Shown: positions 28,072 to 35,978 of the stretch, in pieces
Layout of the letters: the number at the start of each line of letters is the position of its first letter
Numbering within the stretch: position 1 is the stretch's first letter
Assembly: GCA_964450865.1 (NCBI GenBank)
Contig: CAYVHB010000017.1
Span: 6,328-70,327 of the forward strand
Direction of reading: 5' to 3'
Length of the DNA stretch: 64,000 nucleotides
DNA from: CAYVHB01 sp964450865
GTDB taxonomy: Bacteria; Bacillota; Clostridia; Saccharofermentanales; UBA5734
Notes under the pieces: model-generated
Told to the model about the DNA's origin: nothing
Database searches by the model: none
The model's input: the letters and a program-made list of their open reading frames with translations, nothing else
Position numbers and translations under genes: made by a program

Positions 28072-28986
28072 CGCTGGGAAAGTGACCGCAATATTTTCGT
28101 GGCAACGGTCAACAGCCTCAAGGGACAGGTTATTGTCCAGAATGCCAACAGCGATGCCACGGAGCAGGAAAATCAGATCCGTTACCTGATTGAAAAGGCG
28201 GTCGATGTGCTGGTTATTGTGGCAATTGATGAAGTCCGTCTGCGCGATGAGGTCAGCCTGGCCAGGGAAAAGGGTATCCGGGTGATCGCCTATGACCGCA
28301 TGATCCATCAAAGCGCAATCGACCTGTATATATCATTTGATAATACAGCTGTCGGCCAGCTGATGGCCACAACGATGACCCGGCTCTACCCGCAGGGACG
28401 CTTTATCATCATGAATGGGGCCAGTACTGACAATAATTCCCGTCTCCTGCGCCAGGGTATCCAGGCTGTCCTGGACGCCCATCCGGATTGCCAGGTCATC
28501 GCCGAGACTTCGGCCGTCAATTGGAGCGCTGACGATGCCTTTACCAAGTTTCGCGCCTTGCTGGCCGGGCAGTCTGATGTCGATGGCATTTTCTGCAGCA
28601 ATGATGCCTTGGCTGGAGCTGCCGTACGAGCCCTGGCACTGTATAAAAAGGCCGGCAAGGTGGCCGTGACCGGCCAGGATGCTGACCTTGATGCCTGTCA
28701 GCGGATTGTGGAGGGCACCCAGCTGATGACAGTCTATAAGCCCATCGACCGCATGGCCCGGGCTGCCGCTGAGGCGGCAATCGCCCTGGCCCATGGCCAG
28801 ACCCCCCTGGCCAGTGATACAATCACCATCGATAGCCAGGAAATTCCCTATTATCGGATATCGCCGGAAGCCGTTACCCGGGATAATATGATTGAGGTCA
28901 TCGTTAACAGCGGTTTTCATGACCTCAAGGATATCTATCGCAATGTTCCCAGGGAGCAATGGCCCACTCAATTCGCCACCCGCTGA
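28072..28986 (+). CDS. XylF-like ABC sugar-binding protein, 5' end missing
   Basis: The visible 304 residues form most of a type I periplasmic-binding protein. VIAYDRMI followed by DLYISFDNTAVGQLMAT is characteristic of the xylose-binding XylF group, as are the FCSNDALAGAAVRAL and VTGQDADLDACQRI stretches that line the sugar site. The signal peptide and first strand are lost in the gap at 27972-28071. It sits directly behind the YesM/YesN genes, consistent with regulated pentose uptake, but no permease or ATPase gene follows before the next gene. Confidence 0.82.
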   Translation, partial: RWESDRNIFVATVNSLKGQVIVQNANSDATEQENQIRYLIEKAVDVLVIVAIDEVRLRDEVSLAREKGIRVIAYDRMIHQSAIDLYISFDNTAVGQLMATTMTRLYPQGRFIIMNGASTDNNSRLLRQGIQAVLDAHPDCQVIAETSAVNWSADDAFTKFRALLAGQSDVDGIFCSNDALAGAAVRALALYKKAGKVAVTGQDADLDACQRIVEGTQLMTVYKPIDRMARAAAEAAIALAHGQTPLASDTITIDSQEIPYYRISPEAVTRDNMIEVIVNSGFHDLKDIYRNVPREQWPTQFATR

Positions 28987-29084
28987 ACCCGCACCCGCTG
29001 ACACATTGGATTTGATCGACCTGCCATCCACCAAGCTGTAATCTGTGTAAAAATAATCGTTATTCCGAACAGGAGGACATCCGA

Positions 29085-30137
29085 ATGGCTGATATCAAAA
29101 ATACAAATCCCGGTGGAACCGCACCCGGGCCCCGGCTTTCCCCGATCTTGCATCTGGCGAATCAGATTGCAAGGGGCCTGGCCAATCTGGAACTGACCGC
29201 AACCGGCCTGGCCTTGCCGCTCGTTGCCGGAACGCTGCCAGCGGATGCAGCCGATCCGTCTGCTGACCCGCAGGCTGAATCGTGGTACAGTCAGCAGCTG
29301 ATGAGTGAATTCGAACCGCTGACGCCTGATTTTTCCTTGCTGGTCCGTTATGGCATCGGTGTTCTGCTCGATGCCTTCGCCACCTGGAGCGAGTTTGACC
29401 CGGAAAATGAGTACTACCGGGCTGCGCAGATTTCATTGACGGCTTTTCAGGCGATGATTGCGCGGCTGGCCACTGAACTGAGTACGATGCTAGCCACTGA
29501 TCTGACTGAGCAGCAGGCCGCGCAATCCGTCCGGCCGGCTGATGAACGGACTGCCCAGCCGCTCGCTGAACCGAGTTCGCAGTTTGCCGCTGAGCTGACT
29601 GCGCAACAAGCCGCGGAGCTGGCTGCGGCGAACCGCCAGCATCATCGCCAGACGCTTGATAATCTGCTGGCGATCCGCAACGAACCCCCCAGGACATTCC
29701 CCCAGGCCTTGCAGCTCTTTTGGCTGGCCTGTCTGATGCGCCGCCTGGAAACCCGGGATACGGTCATCAAGATTGGCCATTTTGATCAGTATATGCTGCC
29801 TTTATATCGGCGGGATATCCTGAACAATGAGCTCAATCGCAGTCAGGCCCGCGCCTGGCTGGAGGCCGTCTGGCTGCAGATGAATGAACAGGCCTGCGCC
29901 AGTGTAGAGGCCCCGCTTGCCGGTTTTCAGATCATGATTGGCGGTGAACATGGCGACGGCTCTGATGAGACCAATGAATTGAGTTTTCATTGCCTGGAGA
30001 TAGCCCTGCAGCATCACCTGACCCAGCTGGAATTCCTCATATTGCTGCATCCGTCGCTTCCGGCACCGTTCGCCCGGCGTGTCCAGATCATGCAGCGGGA
30101 TGAACGGGCCCGCATTCGCCTCGTATCATCATTCTGA
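29085..30137 (+). CDS. PFL-like glycyl radical enzyme, truncated or frameshifted at a contig end
   Basis: The 350-residue product resembles the N-terminal half of the pyruvate formate-lyase-like domain: PPRTFPQALQLFWL, GHFDQYMLPLYRRDI and a GGEHGDGSDETNELSFHCL block match the glycyl radical enzyme pattern. An unusual Ala/Gln-rich linker (about 140-195) is inserted. The catalytic Cys and the C-terminal Gly-radical loop are absent because the frame stops at 30135-30137, 9 bases before an N-gap. In the +1 frame the same bases stay open into the gap and read NGPAFASYHHSD, close to the family's PAF-x-x-D segment, so a one-base error or frameshift near 30100 is likely. GGAGG precedes ATG 29085. Confidence 0.62.
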   Translation: MADIKNTNPGGTAPGPRLSPILHLANQIARGLANLELTATGLALPLVAGTLPADAADPSADPQAESWYSQQLMSEFEPLTPDFSLLVRYGIGVLLDAFATWSEFDPENEYYRAAQISLTAFQAMIARLATELSTMLATDLTEQQAAQSVRPADERTAQPLAEPSSQFAAELTAQQAAELAAANRQHHRQTLDNLLAIRNEPPRTFPQALQLFWLACLMRRLETRDTVIKIGHFDQYMLPLYRRDILNNELNRSQARAWLEAVWLQMNEQACASVEAPLAGFQIMIGGEHGDGSDETNELSFHCLEIALQHHLTQLEFLILLHPSLPAPFARRVQIMQRDERARIRLVSSF

Positions 30138-30146
30138 CAGCAAGAA

Positions 30147-30246
30147 NNNNNNNNNNNNNNNNNNNNNNNNNNNNNNNNNNNNNNNNNNNNNNNNNNNNNN
30201 NNNNNNNNNNNNNNNNNNNNNNNNNNNNNNNNNNNNNNNNNNNNNN
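30147..30246. other. 100-N scaffold gap
   Basis: Fixed-length N run separating the glycyl-radical-enzyme-like gene from the TSUP gene. The flanks share no overlap, so sequence is missing. Confidence 0.95.
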
Positions 30247-30747
30247 GCCCTGATTGGCCTGCTGATCGGCATTTTTGTCGGTAATATGGTCAACGACCGG
30301 CAATTCAAGTACCTGATTGCCAGCATTATTCTGCTTTGCCTGGTCTTCCTGCTCTATCAGGAAAGAAAAGGCAGCCAGATCAGGGTGCCGCACAGCATGT
30401 GGTTTGTCATTCTCATTGGTGTGCTCAGCGGATTTGCCACGATGATCGGCAATGCGGCCGGGCCGATTTTTGCGGTCTACCTGCTGGCCATCGGCCTGGA
30501 CAAGCAAAATTACCTGGGTACGACTGCCTGGTTTTTCCTGGTCATCAATCTGATCAAGCTGCCGCTGCAGATTTTTGCCTGGCATAACATTACCGGCTAT
30601 ACGGCCTTGCTGGCCCTGGGTGCCTTGCCGGCCATATACCTGGGCATCCGGTTCGGCCTGTGGGTGATCCGGTCCCTGAATGAGAAGCACTTCCGTTATC
30701 TGATCCTGGCCATGACAGCCCTGGCCTGCATCCGCCTCTTTTTCTGA
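30247..30747 (+). CDS. TSUP (TauE/SafE) family membrane transporter, C-terminal part
   Basis: The visible 166 residues hold about five hydrophobic helices of a sulfite exporter TauE/SafE family protein. The second-half signature is GVLSGFATMIGNAAGPIFAV, with the G-F-x-x-x-x-G and N-x-x-G-P arrangement seen in the family. Proteins of this group export sulfite, sulfoacetate or other organosulfur anions. The N-terminal half is lost in the gap. Substrate is unknown. Confidence 0.8.
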   Translation, partial: ALIGLLIGIFVGNMVNDRQFKYLIASIILLCLVFLLYQERKGSQIRVPHSMWFVILIGVLSGFATMIGNAAGPIFAVYLLAIGLDKQNYLGTTAWFFLVINLIKLPLQIFAWHNITGYTALLALGALPAIYLGIRFGLWVIRSLNEKHFRYLILAMTALACIRLFF

Positions 30748-30867
30748 TCGCCTGTTATTCTGATCAGCACGCACCAGCCGTCCTGACAACCTTGCCTGCA
30801 CAAAAACCTGCCCCGGTTCTTGAACGGTCCGGCTGCGGATCATCACCGGCTGAGCCGGGCATATCAA

Positions 30868-30903
30868 AGGCCGCCTATCCTGTTGTGGCAGGATAGGCGG
30901 CCT
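30868..30903. terminator. perfect 15-bp hairpin between convergent genes
   Basis: Bases 30868-30882 pair perfectly with 30889-30903 around a TTGTGG loop. On the minus strand TTTGAT follows, a weak U-tract, so it probably terminates the minus-strand fructose operon and perhaps also the TSUP gene. Confidence 0.6.
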
Positions 30904-31043
30904 CATGCAACTTCAGGGGATACGCTGTGGCAGGGAATGGCTTTGCCAGTACCTGGCAATAAATGGAACTGGCCTCTCAGGCCGGGGCGGGACTGGCATG
31001 CCAGGGAGATGGAAACGGCTGGCAGGCCAGGGCGCGACTCGTA

Positions 31044-31295
31044 TCAGCCGGCGAAGAACTTGCCGAGTTTGGCGATAGCCTCCTCTTCATCCACACCCGA
31101 GACCTGGACGGTCAGCGGTGTGCCACAGGAAGCACCCAGTGACATGATACCCAGGATACTCTTCGGGTTGACGTGCACATCGTCCTTAATCAGGGTGACA
31201 TCGCTTTTGATCGACATACAGGCTTTGACCAGTTCAGTAGCCGGGCGGGCGTGCAGGCCTTCTTTGAAAGGAACGGTGACTTGGATGGTTTGCAT
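31044..31295 (-). CDS. ptsH: phosphocarrier protein HPr of the PTS
   Basis: An 83-residue HPr that carries phosphate from enzyme I to PTS EIIA domains. The phospho-histidine motif GLHARPA is present, and KSILGIMSLG contains the regulatory Ser46 that HPr kinase modifies in Bacillota. ATG 31295 has AGGAGAG upstream on the minus strand. It is the last gene of the fructose operon, away from ptsI, which is transcribed divergently at 35979. Confidence 0.95.
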   Translation of the reverse strand: MQTIQVTVPFKEGLHARPATELVKACMSIKSDVTLIKDDVHVNPKSILGIMSLGASCGTPLTVQVSGVDEEEAIAKLGKFFAG

Positions 31296-31512
31296 GTTTT
31301 TCTCTCCTGTTAACGGTTGCCTCGGGCAGTCCGGCCAGCGGCTGCCGGGATGTGGATGAATAAACGGGCTGTGGATTGTCTGGTATGAATTCAGTATAAA
31401 CAAGTCAGGGTGAATATTCAACTGTCAGGCAAGGACCCTGGAACCAGGCGGTTATGCGTGCTTCAGGCAGCGTCATGACCCGGAAACAAAGGGGGTACAG
31501 GCAGCTCGTTAC

Positions 31513-32901
31513 TTACTCGGCGACCGGCTTTTTGAGGAGGCCGATCAGCAGCGCGGTCACGGCGGTGCCGATGACGATGGAGAGCAGGTACATCGGGATA
31601 TTGCCGACGGCGAAGAAGACGAACAGACCGCCATGGGGCACACTCAGGGTCGCTTTGAAGAGCATGGACAGGGCGCCGGTGATGGCTGAACCGATCATGA
31701 TCGAGGGGATAACGCGCAGCGGGTCAGCAGCAGCAAAGGGGATTGCGCCTTCAGTGATGAAGCTGGCGCCCAGAACCCAGGCTGCTTTGCCGGCTTCGTG
31801 TTCGGCAAAGGTGAATTTCTTACGGAAGATAACGGTTGCCAGTGCCAGGCCGAGCGGGGGGGTCATGCCGGCAGCCATAACAGCAGCCATGACAGCGGAA
31901 CCCTGGCCAGCGGCCAGGCCAGTCAGCGTACCCGTAGCGAAAGCGTAGGCGGCTTTATTCACGGGACCACCCATGTCAAAGGCCATCATCAGGCCGACGA
32001 TCAGGCCAAGGAGAACAGCATTGGTACCGGACATATTGGCCAGGAAAGTATTCATGGCTTTGTTAAGGGCAGCAACCGGGCCGCCGAGCACGCCGAACAT
32101 CAGCAGGCCGACGATCAGGGAGCCGAGCACGGGGATGACCAGAACGGGCATGATGCCCTGGAGGGTCTTGGGCAGCTTGATGTACTTCTTGATCAGGAAG
32201 ACGACATAACCTGCCAGGAAGCCGGCGACGAGACCTCCGAGGAAGCCTGCGCCCATCTGGCCGGCAATGGTGCCGCCGATGGCGCCGACAGCCAGGCCGG
32301 GACGGTCAGCAATCGAGTAAGCGATGTAACCGGCAAGGATCGGGACCATCAGGCCGAAAGCGCCGCTGCCGCCGCCGATACCCATCAGCCAGGCCGCCAG
32401 GGATCCTTCTTTCTGGAAGCCAACGTAACCGCCAACCAGGAAGCTGAGCGCGATGGCGATACCACCGGCGACAACGAACGGGATCATGTACGAAACGCCG
32501 TTCATCAGGTGCTTGTAGAAACCGGTGCGCTGGGAGGAACGCTGGGCTTTGAGCTGGTCGACCTGATCGGCCAGGTTGGCGCTGACGCCAGCACCATAGA
32601 CCGGGGCGCTCAGGGACTTGTCGATCAGGGCTTCGGCATTCTTCAGGGCGTCAGCAACGGCGCACTGCAGGACTTTCTTACCATTGAACCGTTCCATCGG
32701 TACAGCGGTATCGCAGGCCAGGATGATGGCATCTGCATCTTTGATGTCGTTGGGCATCAGCTCATTCTCGACGCCAACGGAACCGCGGGTCTCGACCTTG
32801 ACGATGTAGCCTTTTTTCTTGGCGGCTTCTTCAATGGCTTCTGCTGCCATGAAGGTGTGGGCGATGCCAGTTGGACAAGCGGTGACTGCTAGGATTTTCA
32901 T
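31513..32901 (-). CDS. fruA: PTS fructose transporter subunit IIBC
   Basis: A 462-residue fructose permease component. The IIB domain (1-100) has the phospho-cysteine in VTACPTGIAHTFMAAEAI. A short linker leads to the IIC membrane domain (about 130-460) with repeated Gly-rich helices, including IPFVVAGGIAIALSF and DMGGPVNKAAYAF typical of the fructose family. IIA is encoded separately at 34952. ATG 32901 is chosen because GAGGAGG lies 7 bases upstream on the minus strand. Confidence 0.94.
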   Translation of the reverse strand: MKILAVTACPTGIAHTFMAAEAIEEAAKKKGYIVKVETRGSVGVENELMPNDIKDADAIILACDTAVPMERFNGKKVLQCAVADALKNAEALIDKSLSAPVYGAGVSANLADQVDQLKAQRSSQRTGFYKHLMNGVSYMIPFVVAGGIAIALSFLVGGYVGFQKEGSLAAWLMGIGGGSGAFGLMVPILAGYIAYSIADRPGLAVGAIGGTIAGQMGAGFLGGLVAGFLAGYVVFLIKKYIKLPKTLQGIMPVLVIPVLGSLIVGLLMFGVLGGPVAALNKAMNTFLANMSGTNAVLLGLIVGLMMAFDMGGPVNKAAYAFATGTLTGLAAGQGSAVMAAVMAAGMTPPLGLALATVIFRKKFTFAEHEAGKAAWVLGASFITEGAIPFAAADPLRVIPSIMIGSAITGALSMLFKATLSVPHGGLFVFFAVGNIPMYLLSIVIGTAVTALLIGLLKKPVAE

Positions 32902-32943
32902 GAACACGCCTCCTCATAAAATATGTTATTTATAACAAATCCG

Positions 32944-33043
32944 NNNNNNNNNNNNNNNNNNNNNNNNNNNNNNNNNNNNNNNNNNNNNNNNNNNNNNNNN
33001 NNNNNNNNNNNNNNNNNNNNNNNNNNNNNNNNNNNNNNNNNNN
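32944..33043. other. 100-N scaffold gap within the end of fruK
   Basis: N run that removes the 3' end of the 1-phosphofructokinase gene and part of the spacer before the IIBC gene. No terminal overlap is seen. Confidence 0.95.
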
Positions 33044-33891
33044 GCCAGCGCGCCGCAGGCTGTGGCCCAGGCCAGGGTCTGGGCCAGATCGCAACGCTCG
33101 GCCAGGCAGTGGACAAAACCGGCCAGCATGGAATCGCCGGCGCCAACGGTACCGCGGACTTCAACTTTGAGCGGTGCGGCAAACAGCGCCTGGTCAGCCG
33201 TGACCAGGATGCTGCCATCGCCACCCATGGAAATCAGGACGTACGTGATCTGATACTGGGCGATCAGGTCGCGAGCTGCCGCGACAATGGCCTGGGGGGT
33301 CTCGAGAGAACGGCCCAGGGCACTTTCCAGCTCATGGATATTGGGCTTGATCAGGTAGGGCCGGGCCTGCAGGCCAGCCAGCAGCAGGGCGCCGTCAGCA
33401 TCGAGGACTGCCTTGCAGGGACTGGCTACCAGGCCGATGAGATCGCGATAAATATCAACCGGCAGGCCTTTCGGCACGCTGCCGCTGAAGACGATGTAAT
33501 CACTCTGGCTGGCGGTCTGGCTGATTTTGCTCTTCATGGCCGCAAGATCCTGGTCACTCACCGTGAAGCCGGCCTCGTTGATGTCTGTGGTAGTCCGGCT
33601 GCGCGACTCGATCAGCTTGGTATTCAGGCGGGTAGCGGCCGGTACGAGAACAAAGTCGGTCGGGATGGCATCACGCTGCAGCAAAGTCTGCACATGGCCG
33701 AGGTTGTTTTCGCCCATAAAGCCGATGGCTGAGACAGAGGAGCCGAGCGCAATCAGGATGCGGGCGACGTTGATGCCCTTGCCGCCCATGTCTTCACGGA
33801 CGCTTTGCACGCGGTTTACTGAACCAAATTCGAACTGGTCGACGACGATGGTGCGGTCGATCGCGGGATTGAGGGTGACTGTCGTAATCAT
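33044..33891 (-). CDS. fruK: 1-phosphofructokinase, 3' end in gap
   Basis: PfkB-family sugar kinase converting fructose-1-phosphate to fructose-1,6-bisphosphate after PTS uptake. The N-terminus ITTVTLNPAIDRT, GGKGINVARIL and the ATP-site GTVGAGDSMLAGF are present. About 282 residues are visible, so roughly 25 C-terminal residues fall in the gap. ATG 33891 is preceded by an AGGTG-type site. Confidence 0.92.
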
Positions 33892-34038
33892 AATTATTTC
33901 ACCTGAGGCAAGATGGCGCAAGGCCGGGCGGATTTTATGTCCGGGATAATGGCCGGTCAGGCCAGGTTCCGATTTCCGGGGTACAGGTGCGGATCAGGAT
34001 CCGGAAATCCGGTCGGGCCGGGTGATCCGGTCGGCCGG

Positions 34039-34809
34039 TCAGGCCATGACAATCCGGATGTCGTTGGATTCGTAGGCCGGGATCAGGCTCGGATCGATAT
34101 CACGGTCGGTTATGACATAATCAACCATGGAAATCGGCGCAATCTGGCACAGGGCAACCCGGTTGAATTTGGTATGGTCAGTCAGGACGAAACGCTCGGT
34201 GGCCCGGGTCAGCATCACGCGCTTGATTTCGGCCTCGTCAACATCGGGCGTCGTCAGACCATCATAAACGGTCAGGCCATTGACGCCGATGAAGGCCTTG
34301 CTGACATTAAAACGGCGCAACATTTCCACGGCGATGCTACCGACTGTAGCCAGCACATTGAGCCGTACTTTACCGCCGATCGCAATCAGATCAACGTTAC
34401 TATTGTAGGATATGACACTGGAAATTACGGTTGAATTGGTAATGACGGTCAGGTGCAGGCTGGACTGGCCGATCAGCCGGGCCAGCTCGAGCGTTGTCGT
34501 ACCGGCATCCAGGACGATACTGTCATTGTCGGCCAGGAACTCAAAGGCCTTGCGGGCGATTGCCCGTTTTTGATGTTCGTATTTAGTCTCTTTCTGGCCA
34601 AAGCTTTCTTCATAGTCCAGGCTGGTCTGGCTGACCGGAATAGCGCCGCCATGTGTCCGTTCCAGCTTACCCTCGCCCTCCAGGATTACCAGATCCCGGC
34701 GGATGGTCGCCTCAGATGCTTCCAGACTGTCGCAAAGATTCTTGACCGTAATATTGCGGTTGATCTGCAGCAATTCAAGTATGCGATTGCGACGGACTCC
34801 TGGCAACAT
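34039..34809 (-). CDS. fruR: DeoR family transcriptional regulator (FruR-like)
   Basis: A 256-residue repressor with an N-terminal HTH_DeoR (about 6-60, RRNRILELLQINRNITVKNL then ASEATIRRDL) and a DeoR C-terminal sugar-phosphate sensing domain (LDAGTTTLELARL, ITNS, IGGKVR). It lies between the IIA and fruK genes, so it very probably regulates this fructose operon, with fructose-1-phosphate as expected inducer by family analogy. Candidate operators are the CAATCA repeats at 35496-35531 and 35620-35655. Confidence 0.92.
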   Translation of the reverse strand: MLPGVRRNRILELLQINRNITVKNLCDSLEASEATIRRDLVILEGEGKLERTHGGAIPVSQTSLDYEESFGQKETKYEHQKRAIARKAFEFLADNDSIVLDAGTTTLELARLIGQSSLHLTVITNSTVISSVISYNSNVDLIAIGGKVRLNVLATVGSIAVEMLRRFNVSKAFIGVNGLTVYDGLTTPDVDEAEIKRVMLTRATERFVLTDHTKFNRVALCQIAPISMVDYVITDRDIDPSLIPAYESNDIRIVMA

Positions 34810-34951
34810 GCGCGGGGCTCTCCTTTCACGACGATTCCAAAGTTGACTGGCAGATTAAGGAGAAACGGGTCGTGGCACAGCGGGATCGCAGGCGAGGCTG
34901 CCAGGCAGCAATCATCCTGCAATCACCGGCATATATTGTCAGACTGGTGAT

Positions 34952-35401
34952 TTAAAGACCGATTTCGTATTCCTTCAGTACATCCATAACCTGGGCCGGT
35001 GTCTGGGCTGCCCGCAACGCAACACGGAAAGGCTCTTTCATCAGGCGGCGGGAAAGATTGGCCAGGATTTTCAGGTGGATGGTGGAAGCATCGTCTGCCG
35101 GTACGCCGATCAGGAAGATCATGTCAATGGGTTCACCGTCCAGTGACTGCCAGTCCATGGACTTGACGGTCGCAAACATCAGCAGCGGCTCGTTGACGGC
35201 ATTGGTCTTGCCATGGGGAATTGCTACGCCAAAACCCATGCCTGTGCTGTACTCGGACTCGCGATGCATGACCGCGGCTTGGTATCCGGCAACATCGTTA
35301 ACCCGGCCGGCATCGGCCGCCTTGGCAGCCAGCATTTCGATCGCTTCTTCCTTTGTGGTAGCCGGCAGGTTCATCATGATCAGGTCTTCGTTAATCAGCA
35401 T
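34952..35401 (-). CDS. PTS fructose-type EIIA component
   Basis: A 149-residue cytoplasmic EIIA of the fructose/mannitol class that passes phosphate from HPr to the IIB domain. The active histidine is in GVAIPHGKT, preceded by YSTGMGFG. It is the first gene of the minus-strand fructose operon, 110 bases from its promoter. ATG 35401 has AAAGGAG upstream on the minus strand. Confidence 0.94.
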   Translation of the reverse strand: MLINEDLIMMNLPATTKEEAIEMLAAKAADAGRVNDVAGYQAAVMHRESEYSTGMGFGVAIPHGKTNAVNEPLLMFATVKSMDWQSLDGEPIDMIFLIGVPADDASTIHLKILANLSRRLMKEPFRVALRAAQTPAQVMDVLKEYEIGL

Positions 35402-35495
35402 GAGTGAGACTCCTTTCGTTGAGACAACATCGCCAATATACAGAAATTCAGTGGCTTGATGTGGACAGCGGGGGAATTGCTTTGAAAGTCAAAAG

Positions 35496-35531
35496 TGATT
35501 GTTTATGATTGTATTTTAGCATTTGTGATTG
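35496..35531 (-). promoter_or_regulatory. candidate operator: three phased CAATCA sites at the fructose promoter
   Basis: Read on the minus strand, CAATCA occurs at plus 35526-35531, 35506-35511 and 35496-35501, with spacers of 14 and 4 nt, that is starts 20 and 10 bp apart. The first site lies between -35 and -10; the others cover the start site. This is expected for repression by a DeoR protein that binds direct repeats. Confidence 0.5.
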
Positions 35532-35540
35532 AGATTTCAA
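35513..35540 (-). promoter_or_regulatory. promoter of the fructose PTS operon
   Basis: On the minus strand TTGAAA (plus 35535-35540), a 16-bp spacer and TGC-TAAAAT (-10 at plus 35513-35518), an extended -10 promoter. The leader to ATG 35401 is about 105 nt. Confidence 0.65.
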
Positions 35541-35619
35541 GTACTGAATTGTAAAATTTGCTTGATTCTACAATTTATATAATCTTAATGCGTTTGATAT
35601 GTGCAATATAGCGATAGTT

Positions 35620-35655
35620 CAATTTTGCACTTGCAAAATCAATCAAAATCAATCA
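35620..35655 (+). promoter_or_regulatory. candidate operator on the ptsI side with the same spacing
   Basis: CAATTT (35620-35625), CAATCA (35640-35645) and CAATCA (35650-35655) reproduce the N14 and N4 spacing of the fructose-side triplet, now on the plus strand toward ptsI. TTGCAA (35631-35636) with CATTAT (35654-35659, 17-bp spacer) is a possible overlapping promoter. Confidence 0.45.
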
Positions 35656-35978
35656 TTATTAATGACAAAGTCATCACATCGGTTGCTTAAGCTGATTGAA
35701 ATGCTGATTTGTGAACCAGAAGATACGGGAAATACGACTTGCTCATTCACCGGCGGTATTCATCCGCCAGTACCTCCACCACAGCCGACACCCCGGATCC
35801 TTCATGACAACTTTCAGGAGCTCCCAAGTCTGCAAGCCAGATGCTTGTAATATCTGATTGGCATAGGCTATCATGAATGACAGAACCACCTGGTCCTGCA
35901 AACTGGTCATGGCTTGCCCCAATCCAGAGACTGATCCAATTTGATCCCGATGAATCGAAAATAAGGAGAGTATGTCTT

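Larger units (their letters stand above)
35402..35978. promoter_or_regulatory. divergent control region between the fructose operon and ptsI
   Basis: A 577-bp AT-rich region, unusual for this GC-rich window. It contains the minus-strand fructose promoter and two sets of CAATCA repeats pointing in the direction of each transcript. I found no gene within it; short frames at 35599-35850 lack ribosome sites and look spurious. Confidence 0.6.

Noticed and set aside
27972..33043. transposon insertions at the N-gaps
   Set aside because: No inverted repeats, target duplications or transposase fragments are visible at the gap edges; missing sequence cannot be interpreted.
35599..35850. 83-residue plus-strand frame in the divergent control region
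   Set aside because: No ribosome site and it covers the operator repeats; composition is that of non-coding AT-rich DNA.
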